This document shows positions 16,039 through 24,322 of a stretch of 64,000 nt of DNA, piece after piece. Location: the NCBI RefSeq assembly GCF_034377145.1, contig NZ_CP139707.1:3050501-3114500 (forward strand), in the 5' to 3' direction. The notes below the pieces were generated by a model. The model saw only the letters and a list, made by a program, of their open reading frames with translations. It was not told where the DNA came from and did no database searches. Positions within the stretch are counted from its first letter, which is position 1. Each line of letters begins with the position of its first letter. The translations under genes and the position numbers were made by a program. The stretch comes from Sulfitobacter sp. OXR-159 (GTDB taxonomy: Bacteria > Pseudomonadota > Alphaproteobacteria > Rhodobacterales > Rhodobacteraceae).

Positions 16039-16350
16039 TCAGTGGGTCCACGCCCCACGCCGCCCGGTCGCGAAATTCTCGCCATAGCCACCGGCGCGGA
16101 TGTTGGGCTTGCGCTTGTTGGGCAGTTGCACCTGCGCGTCGATGCCGTGATCGCGGGCGTATTCTTCGGCGGCTTCGCGGGTGTCGAACTGCAAGCGCAC
16201 TTGGCTCTGCGTATCATCGGACGAGGTCCAGCCCATCAGCGGGTCAACGCTGCGCGCTTCCGCGGGCGAAAACTCAAGCAACCAAACACGGGTCTTGGCC
16301 GTGCCGGAGGACATCGCTGTACGGGCGGGTTGGTAGATACGTGCGCGCAT
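16039..16350 (-). CDS. NADH dehydrogenase (complex I) accessory subunit, NDUFS4-like
   Basis: A 103-residue ETC complex I subunit (PF04800), the bacterial counterpart of the mitochondrial 18-kDa subunit NDUFS4. Recognisable segments are [40 protein letters not shown] and the end [16 protein letters not shown]. In mitochondria this subunit stabilises the NADH-oxidising arm of complex I. In alphaproteobacteria it is typically encoded alone, away from the nuo operon, as here. The full family length is present. Confidence 0.88.
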   Translation of the reverse strand: MRARIYQPARTAMSSGTAKTRVWLLEFSPAEARSVDPLMGWTSSDDTQSQVRLQFDTREAAEEYARDHGIDAQVQLPNKRKPNIRAGGYGENFATGRRGAWTH

Positions 16351-16491
16351 TTCGGGACTCTCGCTTCAGGAACCTCGGGCTTTATCTAATATTCCGTGCC
16401 AAGGGGCAAGGGAATGCAGGATCGTGCAAATAAACCCTACCATGCTGCGGTGCAGAGACTACATCATGATTACCTCATTGGAGAGCACGAT

Positions 16492-16776
16492 ATGACCCCC
16501 TTTTCCTTCTTTGCTTTACAAAGCCAGTTTGCCGCCTTGGCGGTCGAAACCCAGATCGTGATGTCCCTGCGCCTTTTGGCCATGGCCGGTGCGCTGCCCG
16601 CGCGCCCCGGTGAAAATAACCGCATGGTCGCCGAGAAAGGCCCCGCCATGGTCAAAGCCTTCAGCGCCGGGACGCAGGCGATGATGCTGGGCAAAAGCCC
16701 CGATCAGGTCATGAACGCCTCGCTCGCGCCCCTTGCCCGCAAGGTGCGACAGAATCGTAAACGATTGATGAAGTAG
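16492..16776 (+). CDS. Small conserved hypothetical protein
   Basis: A 94-residue protein, hydrophobic and alanine/methionine-rich (QSQFAALAVETQIVMSLRLLAMAGALPARPGE), then a basic C-terminus (RKVRQNRKRLMK). The ATG follows GGAG at eight bases. Homologues in Rhodobacteraceae are often misnamed 'antifreeze protein'. It shows amphipathic helices like polyhydroxyalkanoate-granule (phasin-like) or membrane-associated proteins, but this is only resemblance. It stands alone before uvrB. Function is unknown. Confidence 0.6.
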   Translation: MTPFSFFALQSQFAALAVETQIVMSLRLLAMAGALPARPGENNRMVAEKGPAMVKAFSAGTQAMMLGKSPDQVMNASLAPLARKVRQNRKRLMK

Positions 16777-16863
16777 CGGCAAAAGCGCCCTTCGCGACCC
16801 CCTGCCCCTTGAACCCCGCGTGAAAGAGGGCACCTATGGGAAGCTTGACGAAGGATACCCGCG

Positions 16864-19068
16864 ATGCCCTATGCCCATTCCGACAAATCCGAGGGGATGC
16901 CGATGCTGGCAAACCCCGCGCCAGACGTGCGCAGTCGCCCCAAGCTGGAGGGCGGCCATAAGTTCAAGCTGGTGACCGAGTTCGCTCCGGCGGGCGACCA
17001 GCCCACCGCGATCAAGGAATTGACCGAAGGGGTGAACTCGGGCGAGCGCGATCAGGTGCTTCTGGGCGCGACCGGCACGGGCAAGACTTTCACCATGGCC
17101 AAGGTGATCGAGGAAACGCAACGCCCGGCGATCATCCTTGCGCCCAACAAGACGCTGGCGGCGCAGCTTTACGGCGAATTCAAAGGCTTCTTCCCCGACA
17201 ACGCGGTGGAATATTTCGTCTCATACTATGACTACTACCAGCCCGAAGCCTATGTCGCGCGGTCCGATACCTTCATTGAGAAGGAAAGCCAGATCAACGA
17301 ACAGATCGACCGGATGCGCCACTCTGCCACCCGCGCGCTGTTGGAGCGTGACGACGTGATCATCGTGGCCTCGGTTTCCTGCATCTACGGCATCGGTAGC
17401 GTCGAGACCTACGGCGCGATGACGCAAGACTTGAAAGCGGGCGGCATGTACGACCAGCGCAAGGTGATCGCCGATCTGGTGGCGCAGCAGTACAAGCGCA
17501 ATGACGCAGCCTTCCAGCGCGGCTCTTTCCGCGTGCGCGGCGACAGCCTTGAAATCTTCCCCGCTCACCTTGATGACCGCGCATGGCGGCTCAGCTTCTT
17601 TGGCGAGGAATTGGAAAGCATCACCGAATTCGACCCGCTGACGGGCGAGAAGACGGACACGTTCGACCAGATCCGCGTCTACGCCAACAGCCACTACGTC
17701 ACGCCGAAACCGACGATGTCCCAAGCCATCATCGGCATCAAAAAAGAGCTGCGCACCCGGCTCGACCAGCTCGTTGCCGATGGTAAACTGCTGGAAGCGC
17801 AGCGGCTGGAACAGCGCACCAATTTTGACATTGAGATGCTAGAGGCCACCGGCGTCTGCAACGGGATCGAGAACTATTCGCGCTATCTGACGGGCCGCGC
17901 ACCGGGTGAGCCGCCCCCCACCCTCTTCGAATTCATCCCCGATAACGCCATCGTCTTTGCCGATGAGAGCCACGTCTCGGTCCCGCAGATCGGTGGCATG
18001 TACAAAGGCGACTATCGGCGCAAATTCACGCTGGCCGAACACGGCTTCCGTCTGCCGTCCTGCATGGACAACCGCCCGCTGAAGTTTGAGGAATGGGACG
18101 CCATGCGCCCGCAGTCGGTCTTTGTCTCGGCTACGCCCGCGGCGTGGGAGATTGAGCAGACCGGCGGTGTGTTTACTGAACAGGTGATCCGCCCCACCGG
18201 CCTGCTGGACCCCCAAGTCGAGATCCGGCCCGTCGAGATGCAGGTCGATGACCTGCTCGACGAGGTCCGCAAAGTCGCCGCCGATGGCTACCGCACGCTT
18301 TGCACCGTGCTGACCAAGCGCATGGCCGAAGACCTCACTGAATACATGCACGAACAGGGCATCCGCGTGCGCTACATGCACAGCGATATCGACACGATCG
18401 AGCGGATCGAAATCCTGCGCGATCTGCGCTTGGGCGCCTTTGATGTGCTGATCGGGATCAACCTTCTGCGTGAGGGTTTGGACATTCCCGAATGCGGGTT
18501 GGTGGCCATTCTGGATGCCGACAAGGAGGGTTTCCTGCGCTCCGAGACTTCGCTGATTCAGACCATTGGCCGCGCCGCGCGAAACGCCGAAGGCCGGGTC
18601 ATCATGTATGCCGACCGCATCACCGGCTCGATGGAGCGCGCCATGGGCGAGACCGAGCGCCGCCGCGTTAAGCAGATGGCCTATAACGAAGAGCACGGCA
18701 TCACCCCCGCGACGGTGAAAAAGAACGTCGAAGACATCCTTGCCGGACTCTACAAAGGCGATGTGGATATGAACCGCGTCACCGCCAAAGTCGACAATCC
18801 GTTGGCGGGCGGCAATTTGCAAACCGTGCTCGACGGGCTGCGCACCGACATGCGCAAAGCGGCCGAGAACCTTGAGTTCGAAGAGGCCGCAAGGCTGCGC
18901 GATGAGGTCAAACGGCTGGAGGCGGTGGATTTGGCCGTGGCCGATGACCCGATGGCCCGGCAGCAAGCGGTGGACCGCGCTGTCGATGCGGCCCAACAAG
19001 CCTCGGGGCGCAGCACCTCTGGCCGCGGCGGGATGCGCGGCGGCAACGTCAAGCGCCGCAAACGGTAA
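16864..19068 (+). CDS. uvrB: Excinuclease ABC subunit UvrB
   Basis: A 734-residue UvrB, the DNA-damage-verifying helicase-like subunit of nucleotide excision repair. The Walker A motif is GATGTGKT; the beta-hairpin that clamps one strand is in [15 protein letters not shown]; helicase motifs follow ([32 protein letters not shown]). The UVR domain that binds UvrC is near residues 655-690 ([19 protein letters not shown]). The C-terminus ends in a Gly/Arg-rich tail. It is longer than the E. coli protein (673) because of N- and C-terminal extensions, as is usual in Rhodobacterales. It is monocistronic. Confidence 0.96.
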   Translation: MPYAHSDKSEGMPMLANPAPDVRSRPKLEGGHKFKLVTEFAPAGDQPTAIKELTEGVNSGERDQVLLGATGTGKTFTMAKVIEETQRPAIILAPNKTLAAQLYGEFKGFFPDNAVEYFVSYYDYYQPEAYVARSDTFIEKESQINEQIDRMRHSATRALLERDDVIIVASVSCIYGIGSVETYGAMTQDLKAGGMYDQRKVIADLVAQQYKRNDAAFQRGSFRVRGDSLEIFPAHLDDRAWRLSFFGEELESITEFDPLTGEKTDTFDQIRVYANSHYVTPKPTMSQAIIGIKKELRTRLDQLVADGKLLEAQRLEQRTNFDIEMLEATGVCNGIENYSRYLTGRAPGEPPPTLFEFIPDNAIVFADESHVSVPQIGGMYKGDYRRKFTLAEHGFRLPSCMDNRPLKFEEWDAMRPQSVFVSATPAAWEIEQTGGVFTEQVIRPTGLLDPQVEIRPVEMQVDDLLDEVRKVAADGYRTLCTVLTKRMAEDLTEYMHEQGIRVRYMHSDIDTIERIEILRDLRLGAFDVLIGINLLREGLDIPECGLVAILDADKEGFLRSETSLIQTIGRAARNAEGRVIMYADRITGSMERAMGETERRRVKQMAYNEEHGITPATVKKNVEDILAGLYKGDVDMNRVTAKVDNPLAGGNLQTVLDGLRTDMRKAAENLEFEEAARLRDEVKRLEAVDLAVADDPMARQQAVDRAVDAAQQASGRSTSGRGGMRGGNVKRRKR

Positions 19069-19073
19069 CGCAA

Positions 19074-19099
19074 AAGGGCCGCCCCTTGGGGTGGCCCTT
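19074..19099 (+). terminator. Hairpin after uvrB
   Basis: AAGGGCCGCCCC and GGGGTGGCCCTT form a 12-bp stem with one mismatch around a short loop, just after the uvrB stop. No strong T-run follows, so termination efficiency is uncertain. Confidence 0.55.
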
Positions 19100-19129
19100 A
19101 CGCACGATCAGCATGTCAGAGCGGCCAAG

Positions 19130-19399
19130 CTACCGTCGAAGTGCCGCCACCAAGGCCAGCACCAGTGCCGCGCCAATCGCCGCCACGACCAGCAGCAAAA
19201 GCAAGCCCCCCGCCGCCACCACCGTGACGCCAAGCGCGGCAAGGATAAAGGGTAGCGCAACGGCGCCCACAACCCCCAGAATGAGGTACAGAAGTCGGTT
19301 CCGGCCCGCCACGGCGCCAGCAATCGCCCCGGCAGCAAGCCCGACGACCACAAGCGCGATCAGCGCCACCGCGCCAAGCGTATCAAGAAAGGCTTCCAT
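19130..19399 (-). CDS. Small glycine/alanine-rich membrane protein
   Basis: An 89-residue protein made almost entirely of three hydrophobic segments (residues about 8-30, 36-58 and 60-86) with Gly/Ala-rich faces (GLAAGAIAGAVAGRNR), reminiscent of GlsB/YeaQ-type small membrane proteins, but no family is certain. TAGGAG precedes the start at nine bases, and a 24-codon lipoprotein gene lies 17 bases upstream on the same strand, so the two are probably one transcript. It is convergent with uvrB. Confidence 0.55.
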   Translation of the reverse strand: MEAFLDTLGAVALIALVVVGLAAGAIAGAVAGRNRLLYLILGVVGAVALPFILAALGVTVVAAGGLLLLLVVAAIGAALVLALVAALRR

Positions 19400-19416
19400 T
19401 AAACGGATCTCCTACA

Positions 19417-19491
19417 TCAGATGAATGGTACGAATGGCACGCCGCACCCCGCGAGGGTAAGCAGCAGGCTAAAAGCGATCAATCGGCGCAT
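19417..19491 (-). CDS. Tiny (24-aa) lipoprotein, entericidin-like
   Basis: A 24-codon gene: MRRLIAFSLLL, then the lipobox LAGC with the modified cysteine at residue 16, then eight residues ending in VPFVPFI. AAAGGGA stands seven bases before the ATG. The product would be a lipopeptide of nine residues after processing. Small lipoproteins of this kind (entericidin-like) occur in alphaproteobacteria with unknown role. It probably shares a transcript with the small membrane protein downstream. Confidence 0.55.
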   Translation of the reverse strand: MRRLIAFSLLLTLAGCGVPFVPFI

Positions 19492-19589
19492 CGAGAATTC
19501 CCTTTCCGGTCACGGCCAAACCGGCCGTCCCGCCATGAGACCCGATCCGCGCCGCGAAAACAATGGGCTGCGCTGAATATCGCCCCCAC

Positions 19590-19615
19590 AAAAAAGGGAG
19601 GCGATACCGCCTCCC
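19590..19615 (-). terminator. Terminator of the PRC-barrel gene
   Basis: On the minus strand GGGAGGCG and CGCCTCCC enclose a 4-base loop and are followed by TTTTTT. It lies 22 bases after the PRC-barrel stop. Confidence 0.85.
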
Positions 19616-19637
19616 CCTTGTCAGTCGGGAATATTGA

Positions 19638-19994
19638 TCAAAGCCAGTAGTAGGGCACGCCGTAGTGGTCAAACGTGCGCTCTTGCCATGCGCGGTCGCT
19701 GTGCCACTGTTCGGTCCGTTCCGGCGCGCCTTTAACCGTGGCCTCGTCGATGTTTGTCCTGAAACCATCGCGGGCCGGATCATAGTCCAGCGCGTTCCAT
19801 GGCACGGGGTAATGCTCTTCTCCGATGCCAAGAAAACCACCGAAACCCATCACGGCATAGGCAACCTTGCCGGATTTCTTGTCGATCATCAGGTGGTCGA
19901 TATGGCCGATTTCGGTCCCATCCGCGCTGAAAACGGCGGTGCCGTTCACATTGCCCGAAGAAACCAGCGATGCGGGTGCTGTCGTGTCGGTCAT
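19638..19994 (-). CDS. PRC-barrel domain protein
   Basis: A 118-residue cytoplasmic protein with a PRC-barrel domain at about residues 12-75 (GTEIGHIDHLMIDKKSGKVAYAVMGFGGFLGIGEEHYPVPW). The C-terminus is Trp/Tyr-rich (WHSDRAWQERTF, YGVPYYWL). PRC barrels occur in photosynthetic reaction centre subunit H and in RNA-binding RimM; stand-alone copies in Rhodobacterales are often stress-related, with unknown partners. A strong terminator follows. It has its own promoter region shared with the divergent small membrane protein. Confidence 0.78.
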   Translation of the reverse strand: MTDTTAPASLVSSGNVNGTAVFSADGTEIGHIDHLMIDKKSGKVAYAVMGFGGFLGIGEEHYPVPWNALDYDPARDGFRTNIDEATVKGAPERTEQWHSDRAWQERTFDHYGVPYYWL

Positions 19995-20174
19995 GGCCTG
20001 TTCCTTTCATGATTGCTGTAGCGACAAAACCCAAGGCGGGCGGCGCCGGTTCCCGTCATGCGGGCGGGCTGGCAAAGATCGGCTCACGTCCGCGCGGCGC
20101 GGCTTGGGAACTATTTGGCCCTCGCTTGGGTTGATCACTCAATAGAAACACACGCATTCGAGAGGGATCATACA

Positions 20175-20360
20175 ATGGAATATGGACTTTTAGGGCTCAT
20201 CGTCCTCATCGCCGACATCTACGCCATCTATCAGGTCATTACCTCAAACGCCTCGGGCGCTGCCAAAATCGCTTGGGTGTTGGGCATCATCATCCTGCCT
20301 GTACTCGGCTTCATCGTCTGGCTGATCGCAGGCCCACGTGGCAACAAAGCCCACGTGTAA
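20175..20360 (+). CDS. PLDc_N-type small membrane protein
   Basis: A 61-residue protein with two membrane helices (YGLLGLIVLIADIYAIYQVI and IAWVLGIIILPVLGFIVWLI) and the family ending GPRG. It matches the PLDc_N domain otherwise found at the N-terminus of cardiolipin synthases but widespread as a stand-alone small protein. The ATG at 20175 follows GAGGGA at nine bases; the longer frame upstream is not supported. A terminator follows. Function of the stand-alone form is unknown. Confidence 0.78.
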   Translation: MEYGLLGLIVLIADIYAIYQVITSNASGAAKIAWVLGIIILPVLGFIVWLIAGPRGNKAHV

Positions 20361-20385
20361 CAGCCCCGACATAGACGACCCCGAA

Positions 20386-20413
20386 ACCCGGTGCCCATGG
20401 CGCCGGGTTTTTA
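20386..20413 (+). terminator. Rho-independent terminator
   Basis: ACCCGGTGCC and GGCGCCGGGT form a 10-bp stem with one G-U pair around a 3-base loop, followed by TTTTT. It closes the PLDc_N gene. Confidence 0.85.
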
Positions 20414-20478
20414 CGTTCGACCGTCCGAGGCAACTATTTGTTAACCGCTATTAACCAAGATCGCCGCAGGAGCCTGCC

Positions 20479-21150
20479 ATGCGATCTGCCTTTTGCCTTA
20501 CCCTGCTGGCCTGCCAGCTAAGCCCCGCCGCCGCCCCAGCCGGACCATGGCTGCGCGAAGAAGGCACGACTTTCATCTCAAGCTCCTTCTCGGCGACCTA
20601 TTTCTACGACCTTAGCCAAAGCACCTATATCGAATATGGGCTGCACGAGACCTTGACCCTCGGCTTCGATCTAAACACCGCCCAAAGCCGTTTTGGCCAG
20701 CAAAGCGGCCATGCCACCGTTTTCCTGCGTTTTCCCTTGGGAGAGCCGACCGAAATGGGGCGTTGGGCCTATGACATCGGCGCCGGAGCAAGCTGGTCGG
20801 GGGATCTAATCTCTCCCCACCTCAGGGCGGGGCTGTCTTGGGGCCGCGGCTTTACCTTGGGCGCGCGAAACGGCTGGCTGACCGTCGATACTTCGGCAAG
20901 GTGGGAGTTTGGGTTTTCGCAAGAGGTCATCAAGATCGACAGCACCGCCGGGCTGGACTTCACTCCGGTGACCACCGGAATGGCGCAGGTCTTTCTGACC
21001 TACACCGGTGGCGAAACCTACGCCAAATTCGCGCCGTCCATCGTCCTGTCGCCCAGCTTCAGCAAGTACCGCCTGCAATTGGGCAGCGAAATTCCAATCG
21101 ACGCGCCCGAAAATACCGCCCTCACCCTCAGCCTCTGGCGGGAGTTCTGA
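20479..21150 (+). CDS. Outer-membrane beta-barrel-like protein
   Basis: A 223-residue protein with a signal peptide (cleavage probably after PAAAPA) and amphipathic strands throughout (TTFISSSFSATYFYD, HETLTLGFDLNTAQ, GHATVFLRFPLG, ALTLSLWREF). The last residue is phenylalanine, the usual barrel-assembly signal. The repeated short strands suggest an outer-membrane barrel of about 10 to 12 strands. AGGAG stands seven bases before the ATG. No named family is recognised; homologues in this order are hypothetical. It is monocistronic. Confidence 0.6.
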   Translation: MRSAFCLTLLACQLSPAAAPAGPWLREEGTTFISSSFSATYFYDLSQSTYIEYGLHETLTLGFDLNTAQSRFGQQSGHATVFLRFPLGEPTEMGRWAYDIGAGASWSGDLISPHLRAGLSWGRGFTLGARNGWLTVDTSARWEFGFSQEVIKIDSTAGLDFTPVTTGMAQVFLTYTGGETYAKFAPSIVLSPSFSKYRLQLGSEIPIDAPENTALTLSLWREF

Positions 21151-21153
21151 CAA

Positions 21154-21187
21154 AAAAGGGCGCTGCCGATCTCCGGCAGGGCCCTTC
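21154..21187 (-). terminator. Terminator shared by two convergent genes
   Basis: AAGGGC-CTGCCG arms (one mismatch) around a short loop, with a run of six A on the left. On the minus strand this is a stem followed by TTTTTT, ending the beta-helix gene; it could also weaken read-through from the barrel gene. Confidence 0.75.
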
Positions 21188-21210
21188 AGTGGTTCAGCAA
21201 GCCGCCGGGA

Positions 21211-23499
21211 TCAGCGGTTGTCCATCCGCACCATCACAGAGACCTTCCCCTTCACCGGCGTCGGCCAGACCACATGAAGCTGATCTCGGTCCGGCCCTTC
21301 GGCATGTGTCACGTAAGGCATATCAAACTGCGCCACATTGTTGCTGTTGCGGATCGCACCGTGAGCCACCACCGCATCGCTGTTCAGCGCCTGCCCCTCG
21401 AAAGGCAAATGGCCCGCCGTATCGATCACCCAAGTCTCTGACGGCGTGGACTGCGTGAACTCAATCTCGGCCATATTCTCCACCTGCGTGGTCACCGCGT
21501 GGAAAGAGTTGCCCTTCATCACCACGTTCTTGCAGCGCGACAGATCAAGGTCGGCAAAGGTCGTATCCACCCGCTCCGCCCGGTCGATGCTGCCGTTCAG
21601 GCTGCGGAAACGGTTGCCGGTGATCGCCACCCCGCTCAGGAAATGCCCCGCGCCATGCGGTTTTACGACGATATAGCTGAACCAAGGCGCCACCTCCCCC
21701 GACAGAAAGATATTGTCGCTGATGCTGAGCGCACTGAACGAATAGCCCGAAGTGAAGGCGGGGGTCGGGTCCTGCTCATTCGTCCATTCGATAAAGCAGT
21801 TGTCGACGTAATTGCCCGTCACCACCGCGCTGGTATGCGCCGAGGCAAGGATGAGCCCCGCCGAGCGCACACCGTTGTCGACCTCATCCCCTTGAAAGAA
21901 GTGATTGCCCGTCACGATGCTGTTGCCCCCCGCCAGCAGCGCGAAATGGCGGAACTTGGTGGCGCGGCAGTCGCGCAGCTTCACGTCGTTGGCGTTGGTG
22001 TTAAGCGCGATAGAGGTCCGGTTCGGCACCGTCAGCGCATCCTCCGCCGACAGGAACTGGCAGCGGTCGATCAACATGCCCTGACAGCCCCCGCCGATCG
22101 ACGTGACGCCGCGGTCCTTGGGGCGGCTGACGAAACAGTCGCGCAGATGAAAGATCAGCCCCGCAGGCGCAAGATTGATCGCGCTACAGCGGTTGTTGCA
22201 CTGGAATTCGATGTCGGCCATCACGAACTTCGACAGCGAGGCGAAGCCGCTGAAATCCACCATGTGTTGGAACTTGCGGAAGGTGAAATTCTGCGTCCCC
22301 TCCGCATCGTAGAGCGGCGCATTAAGGGTGATCTCCTGCGTGGCGACGTTTTTGGAGCGCACATAGATCTCGCGCCCCACCCCGGTGCCTTCGACCAGCG
22401 CGCCGACGGGCACATTGGCGATATTGGTTACATTGGTCAGCTTGCGGCTATCCGAGGCGGCATAGCGCGCCTGCGAGGTCACCACCACCGTGTCCCAATT
22501 GCTGCTCGACGCCGCCTCAAGCTGGCCATTTCGGATCACCCGGCGGGTCGCATAGCTGGTCTTGTCCGGCACCGCCGCCTGCATATCCAGCGGTCCGGTC
22601 ACATTCACCTTGCGCCCGCCCATGTCGAGAGAGTCGTGATCCGCGTTGTTTAGAAGCGCCTGAAACGCCTTGAGAAAAGCGGTCTCTTCGTTTTCGAAGG
22701 CTTCGATATAGCTGGGCAGGTCAAAGTTGCGGCGCAGCAGCAGAACGGCCCCCACCGGCATGGTGACATGGCCCTCAAATTTGACCGCCGTGTCAAAGGT
22801 GACATCCCCGTTCAGCAGATAATTCCCCGCAGGCACCAAGACCGTGCGCCCGTCGGCGGCGGCATTGGCGGCCTCAAAGGCGGCGGTGTCATCGCTCACC
22901 CCATTGCCCACCGCACCAAAGTCGCGCACATCAACCTGCGCCAGCATGTCCCGCAGGAAAACAGAAGTGACATCTTCGATCTCGATATCGTCGATCCGAA
23001 CCACGCCACCGGTCGGCCCGGTCAGGTCCAGACCAAAATGGCCGTAGACGGCCCCGGTGCCCCAAACCATGTCGACGCCGCCCCGGTCGCCGCTGCCGAT
23101 GATCGCGCTCACCTCGACCACCTCGCCATAGGTCGTCAGCGTCTCCGCCGGGCCAGCTTCCGTCACGCCGCTCACCCGGCCCCCGCCCGATTGCGCCGGG
23201 TATCCCGCGATCCGCACCGTTGGCAGATTGCCACTGACCGCCTTCACCCGCGCCGTCACCCGCAGGTAACACCCCGGCAGCAGCGTGGTTTGCCCCATAT
23301 AGCGCAATTGTTGGGTACTTTGGGTCTTCAGCAATTCCAGCGCCCCGCCGAAATCCTGATCTGCCGGGACAAAGGCCGCATTGGCCGCGTTCTCGTAGGT
23401 GTCTGACCCCGGCGTGCCATCGCCGCTTGACCAGACATCCAGCCCCGCCGCAAAGGGCGTCGGCATCAGCACCACGCCGTCGGTAATCGCCTTGTTCAT
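21211..23499 (-). CDS. Large right-handed beta-helix protein (pectate-lyase superfamily)
   Basis: A 762-residue protein. Residues about 70-180 resemble a jelly-roll carbohydrate-binding domain (GCYLRVTARVKAVSG, YGHFGLDLTGP). From about 190 a Pectate_lyase_3 segment begins (DVRDFGAVGNGVSDDTAAFEAANAA), followed by parallel beta-helix coils (SIVTGNHFFQGD, SALSISDNIFLSGE, GVAITGNRFRSLNG, NVVMKGNSFHAVT). No signal peptide is visible, as is common in Rhodobacterales homologues named only 'glycosyl hydrolase family 28-related'. The fold suggests polysaccharide binding or cleavage, perhaps in exopolysaccharide handling or as a phage-tail-like protein. GGAAAAG precedes the start. Confidence 0.75.
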   Translation of the reverse strand: MNKAITDGVVLMPTPFAAGLDVWSSGDGTPGSDTYENAANAAFVPADQDFGGALELLKTQSTQQLRYMGQTTLLPGCYLRVTARVKAVSGNLPTVRIAGYPAQSGGGRVSGVTEAGPAETLTTYGEVVEVSAIIGSGDRGGVDMVWGTGAVYGHFGLDLTGPTGGVVRIDDIEIEDVTSVFLRDMLAQVDVRDFGAVGNGVSDDTAAFEAANAAADGRTVLVPAGNYLLNGDVTFDTAVKFEGHVTMPVGAVLLLRRNFDLPSYIEAFENEETAFLKAFQALLNNADHDSLDMGGRKVNVTGPLDMQAAVPDKTSYATRRVIRNGQLEAASSSNWDTVVVTSQARYAASDSRKLTNVTNIANVPVGALVEGTGVGREIYVRSKNVATQEITLNAPLYDAEGTQNFTFRKFQHMVDFSGFASLSKFVMADIEFQCNNRCSAINLAPAGLIFHLRDCFVSRPKDRGVTSIGGGCQGMLIDRCQFLSAEDALTVPNRTSIALNTNANDVKLRDCRATKFRHFALLAGGNSIVTGNHFFQGDEVDNGVRSAGLILASAHTSAVVTGNYVDNCFIEWTNEQDPTPAFTSGYSFSALSISDNIFLSGEVAPWFSYIVVKPHGAGHFLSGVAITGNRFRSLNGSIDRAERVDTTFADLDLSRCKNVVMKGNSFHAVTTQVENMAEIEFTQSTPSETWVIDTAGHLPFEGQALNSDAVVAHGAIRNSNNVAQFDMPYVTHAEGPDRDQLHVVWPTPVKGKVSVMVRMDNR

Positions 23500-23646
23500 C
23501 GCTTTTCCTTTCCCCGGTCCGCACCTCCCACCGGGGCGCGCCGCTCAACTGCTCTGGCTCGGACAGGCCGAACCGCGAGGTCAGGGAAGTATCAACGATG
23601 TGTTAATCGCCGCTTGGCCCGCCGTGCGGGCATCGCGCAACAGCGC

Positions 23647-24060
23647 TCAGACGTTGGCCCCCGGCGCGTCGAGGATCTGCACCCCTCCGATGCGCCAGCC
23701 TGCGTCCGTCTGCTCCATCAGATAGCCCAGCAAATGGGTAAACCCCTTGGGGTCGACAACCTGCACCACCTGATAAAAGCGCGACCCATCCGCGCGACGG
23801 TCCAGAAACCGCACCTCGGCAGGGTTCTTCACCATGGGATACCCGTTGCTTACCATGCTGCGAAAGTTCTCGGAGGTCTGGAAAAAGCGCTGCAAATTCG
23901 GCGTGGCGAATTCGAGGGCAGCGGCAAAGTCATCCGCGCGAAATGCGTCGAATTGGCTGTTGATCGTCTCTTCGATCTCGGCCTGCTGCGCCATGGCGCC
24001 AAAGCTCAGGAGGGCCGACAGCACCAGCCCTCCGAAAAATGTGAACATCCCTTTACGCAT
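23647..24060 (-). CDS. DUF4864 periplasmic protein
   Basis: A 137-residue protein with a signal peptide (MFTFFGGLVLSALLSFGAMAQ) and a DUF4864 domain of the NTF2-like fold (TINSQFDAFRADDFAAALEFATPNLQRFF, then LGYLMEQTDAGWRIGGVQIL). NTF2-like cups bind small ligands, but no ligand is known for this group. The start at 24060 is preferred; the frame runs further upstream through AT-rich, clearly non-coding DNA. It stands alone between the beta-helix gene and the IS1380 element. Confidence 0.78.
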   Translation of the reverse strand: MRKGMFTFFGGLVLSALLSFGAMAQQAEIEETINSQFDAFRADDFAAALEFATPNLQRFFQTSENFRSMVSNGYPMVKNPAEVRFLDRRADGSRFYQVVQVVDPKGFTHLLGYLMEQTDAGWRIGGVQILDAPGANV

Positions 24061-24322
24061 CGCCTTTCCCCCTTGGCCCATATTGACGCGAATTACCCAT
24101 GCAGGATGAAGCCCCAAAGAACCTATGGCGGGTGGGGGAGGTGAAGCTGGTGGTGGCCAACCATTGTAGCCATATTTGTGGCTATATATGAATTTTCTCA
24201 TATGTGTATACAGCCTCACCTCCTTCACCTTCTTTACCCACTCCTTTATTTTCAAATAGTTAGATAGAGAAAATAGGGTGAGGCAGAGGTGAGGGAGGTG
24301 AGGTAGCTCTACAACCTGCATT
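24061..24322. repeat. AT-rich gap with long imperfect inverted repeat
   Basis: No gene. The middle of the gap is much richer in A and T than its surroundings. It holds an inverted repeat of 17 bases with one mismatch (24213-24229, GCCTCACCTCCTTCACC, and 24288-24304) and a perfect small hairpin TAGCCA/TGGCTA at 24167-24184. It abuts the left end of the IS1380 element and may be a fragment of foreign DNA. Confidence 0.5.

Noticed and set aside
20131..20142. TTGATCACTCAA resembling an FNR/Crp site
   Set aside because: The half-sites are four rather than six bases apart and the second half is not ATCAA.
20451..20466. TTAACC-N4-TTAACC resembling a CtrA site before the barrel gene
   Set aside because: The spacing is TTAA-N6-TTAA, one base short of the CtrA consensus; kept only as a direct repeat.
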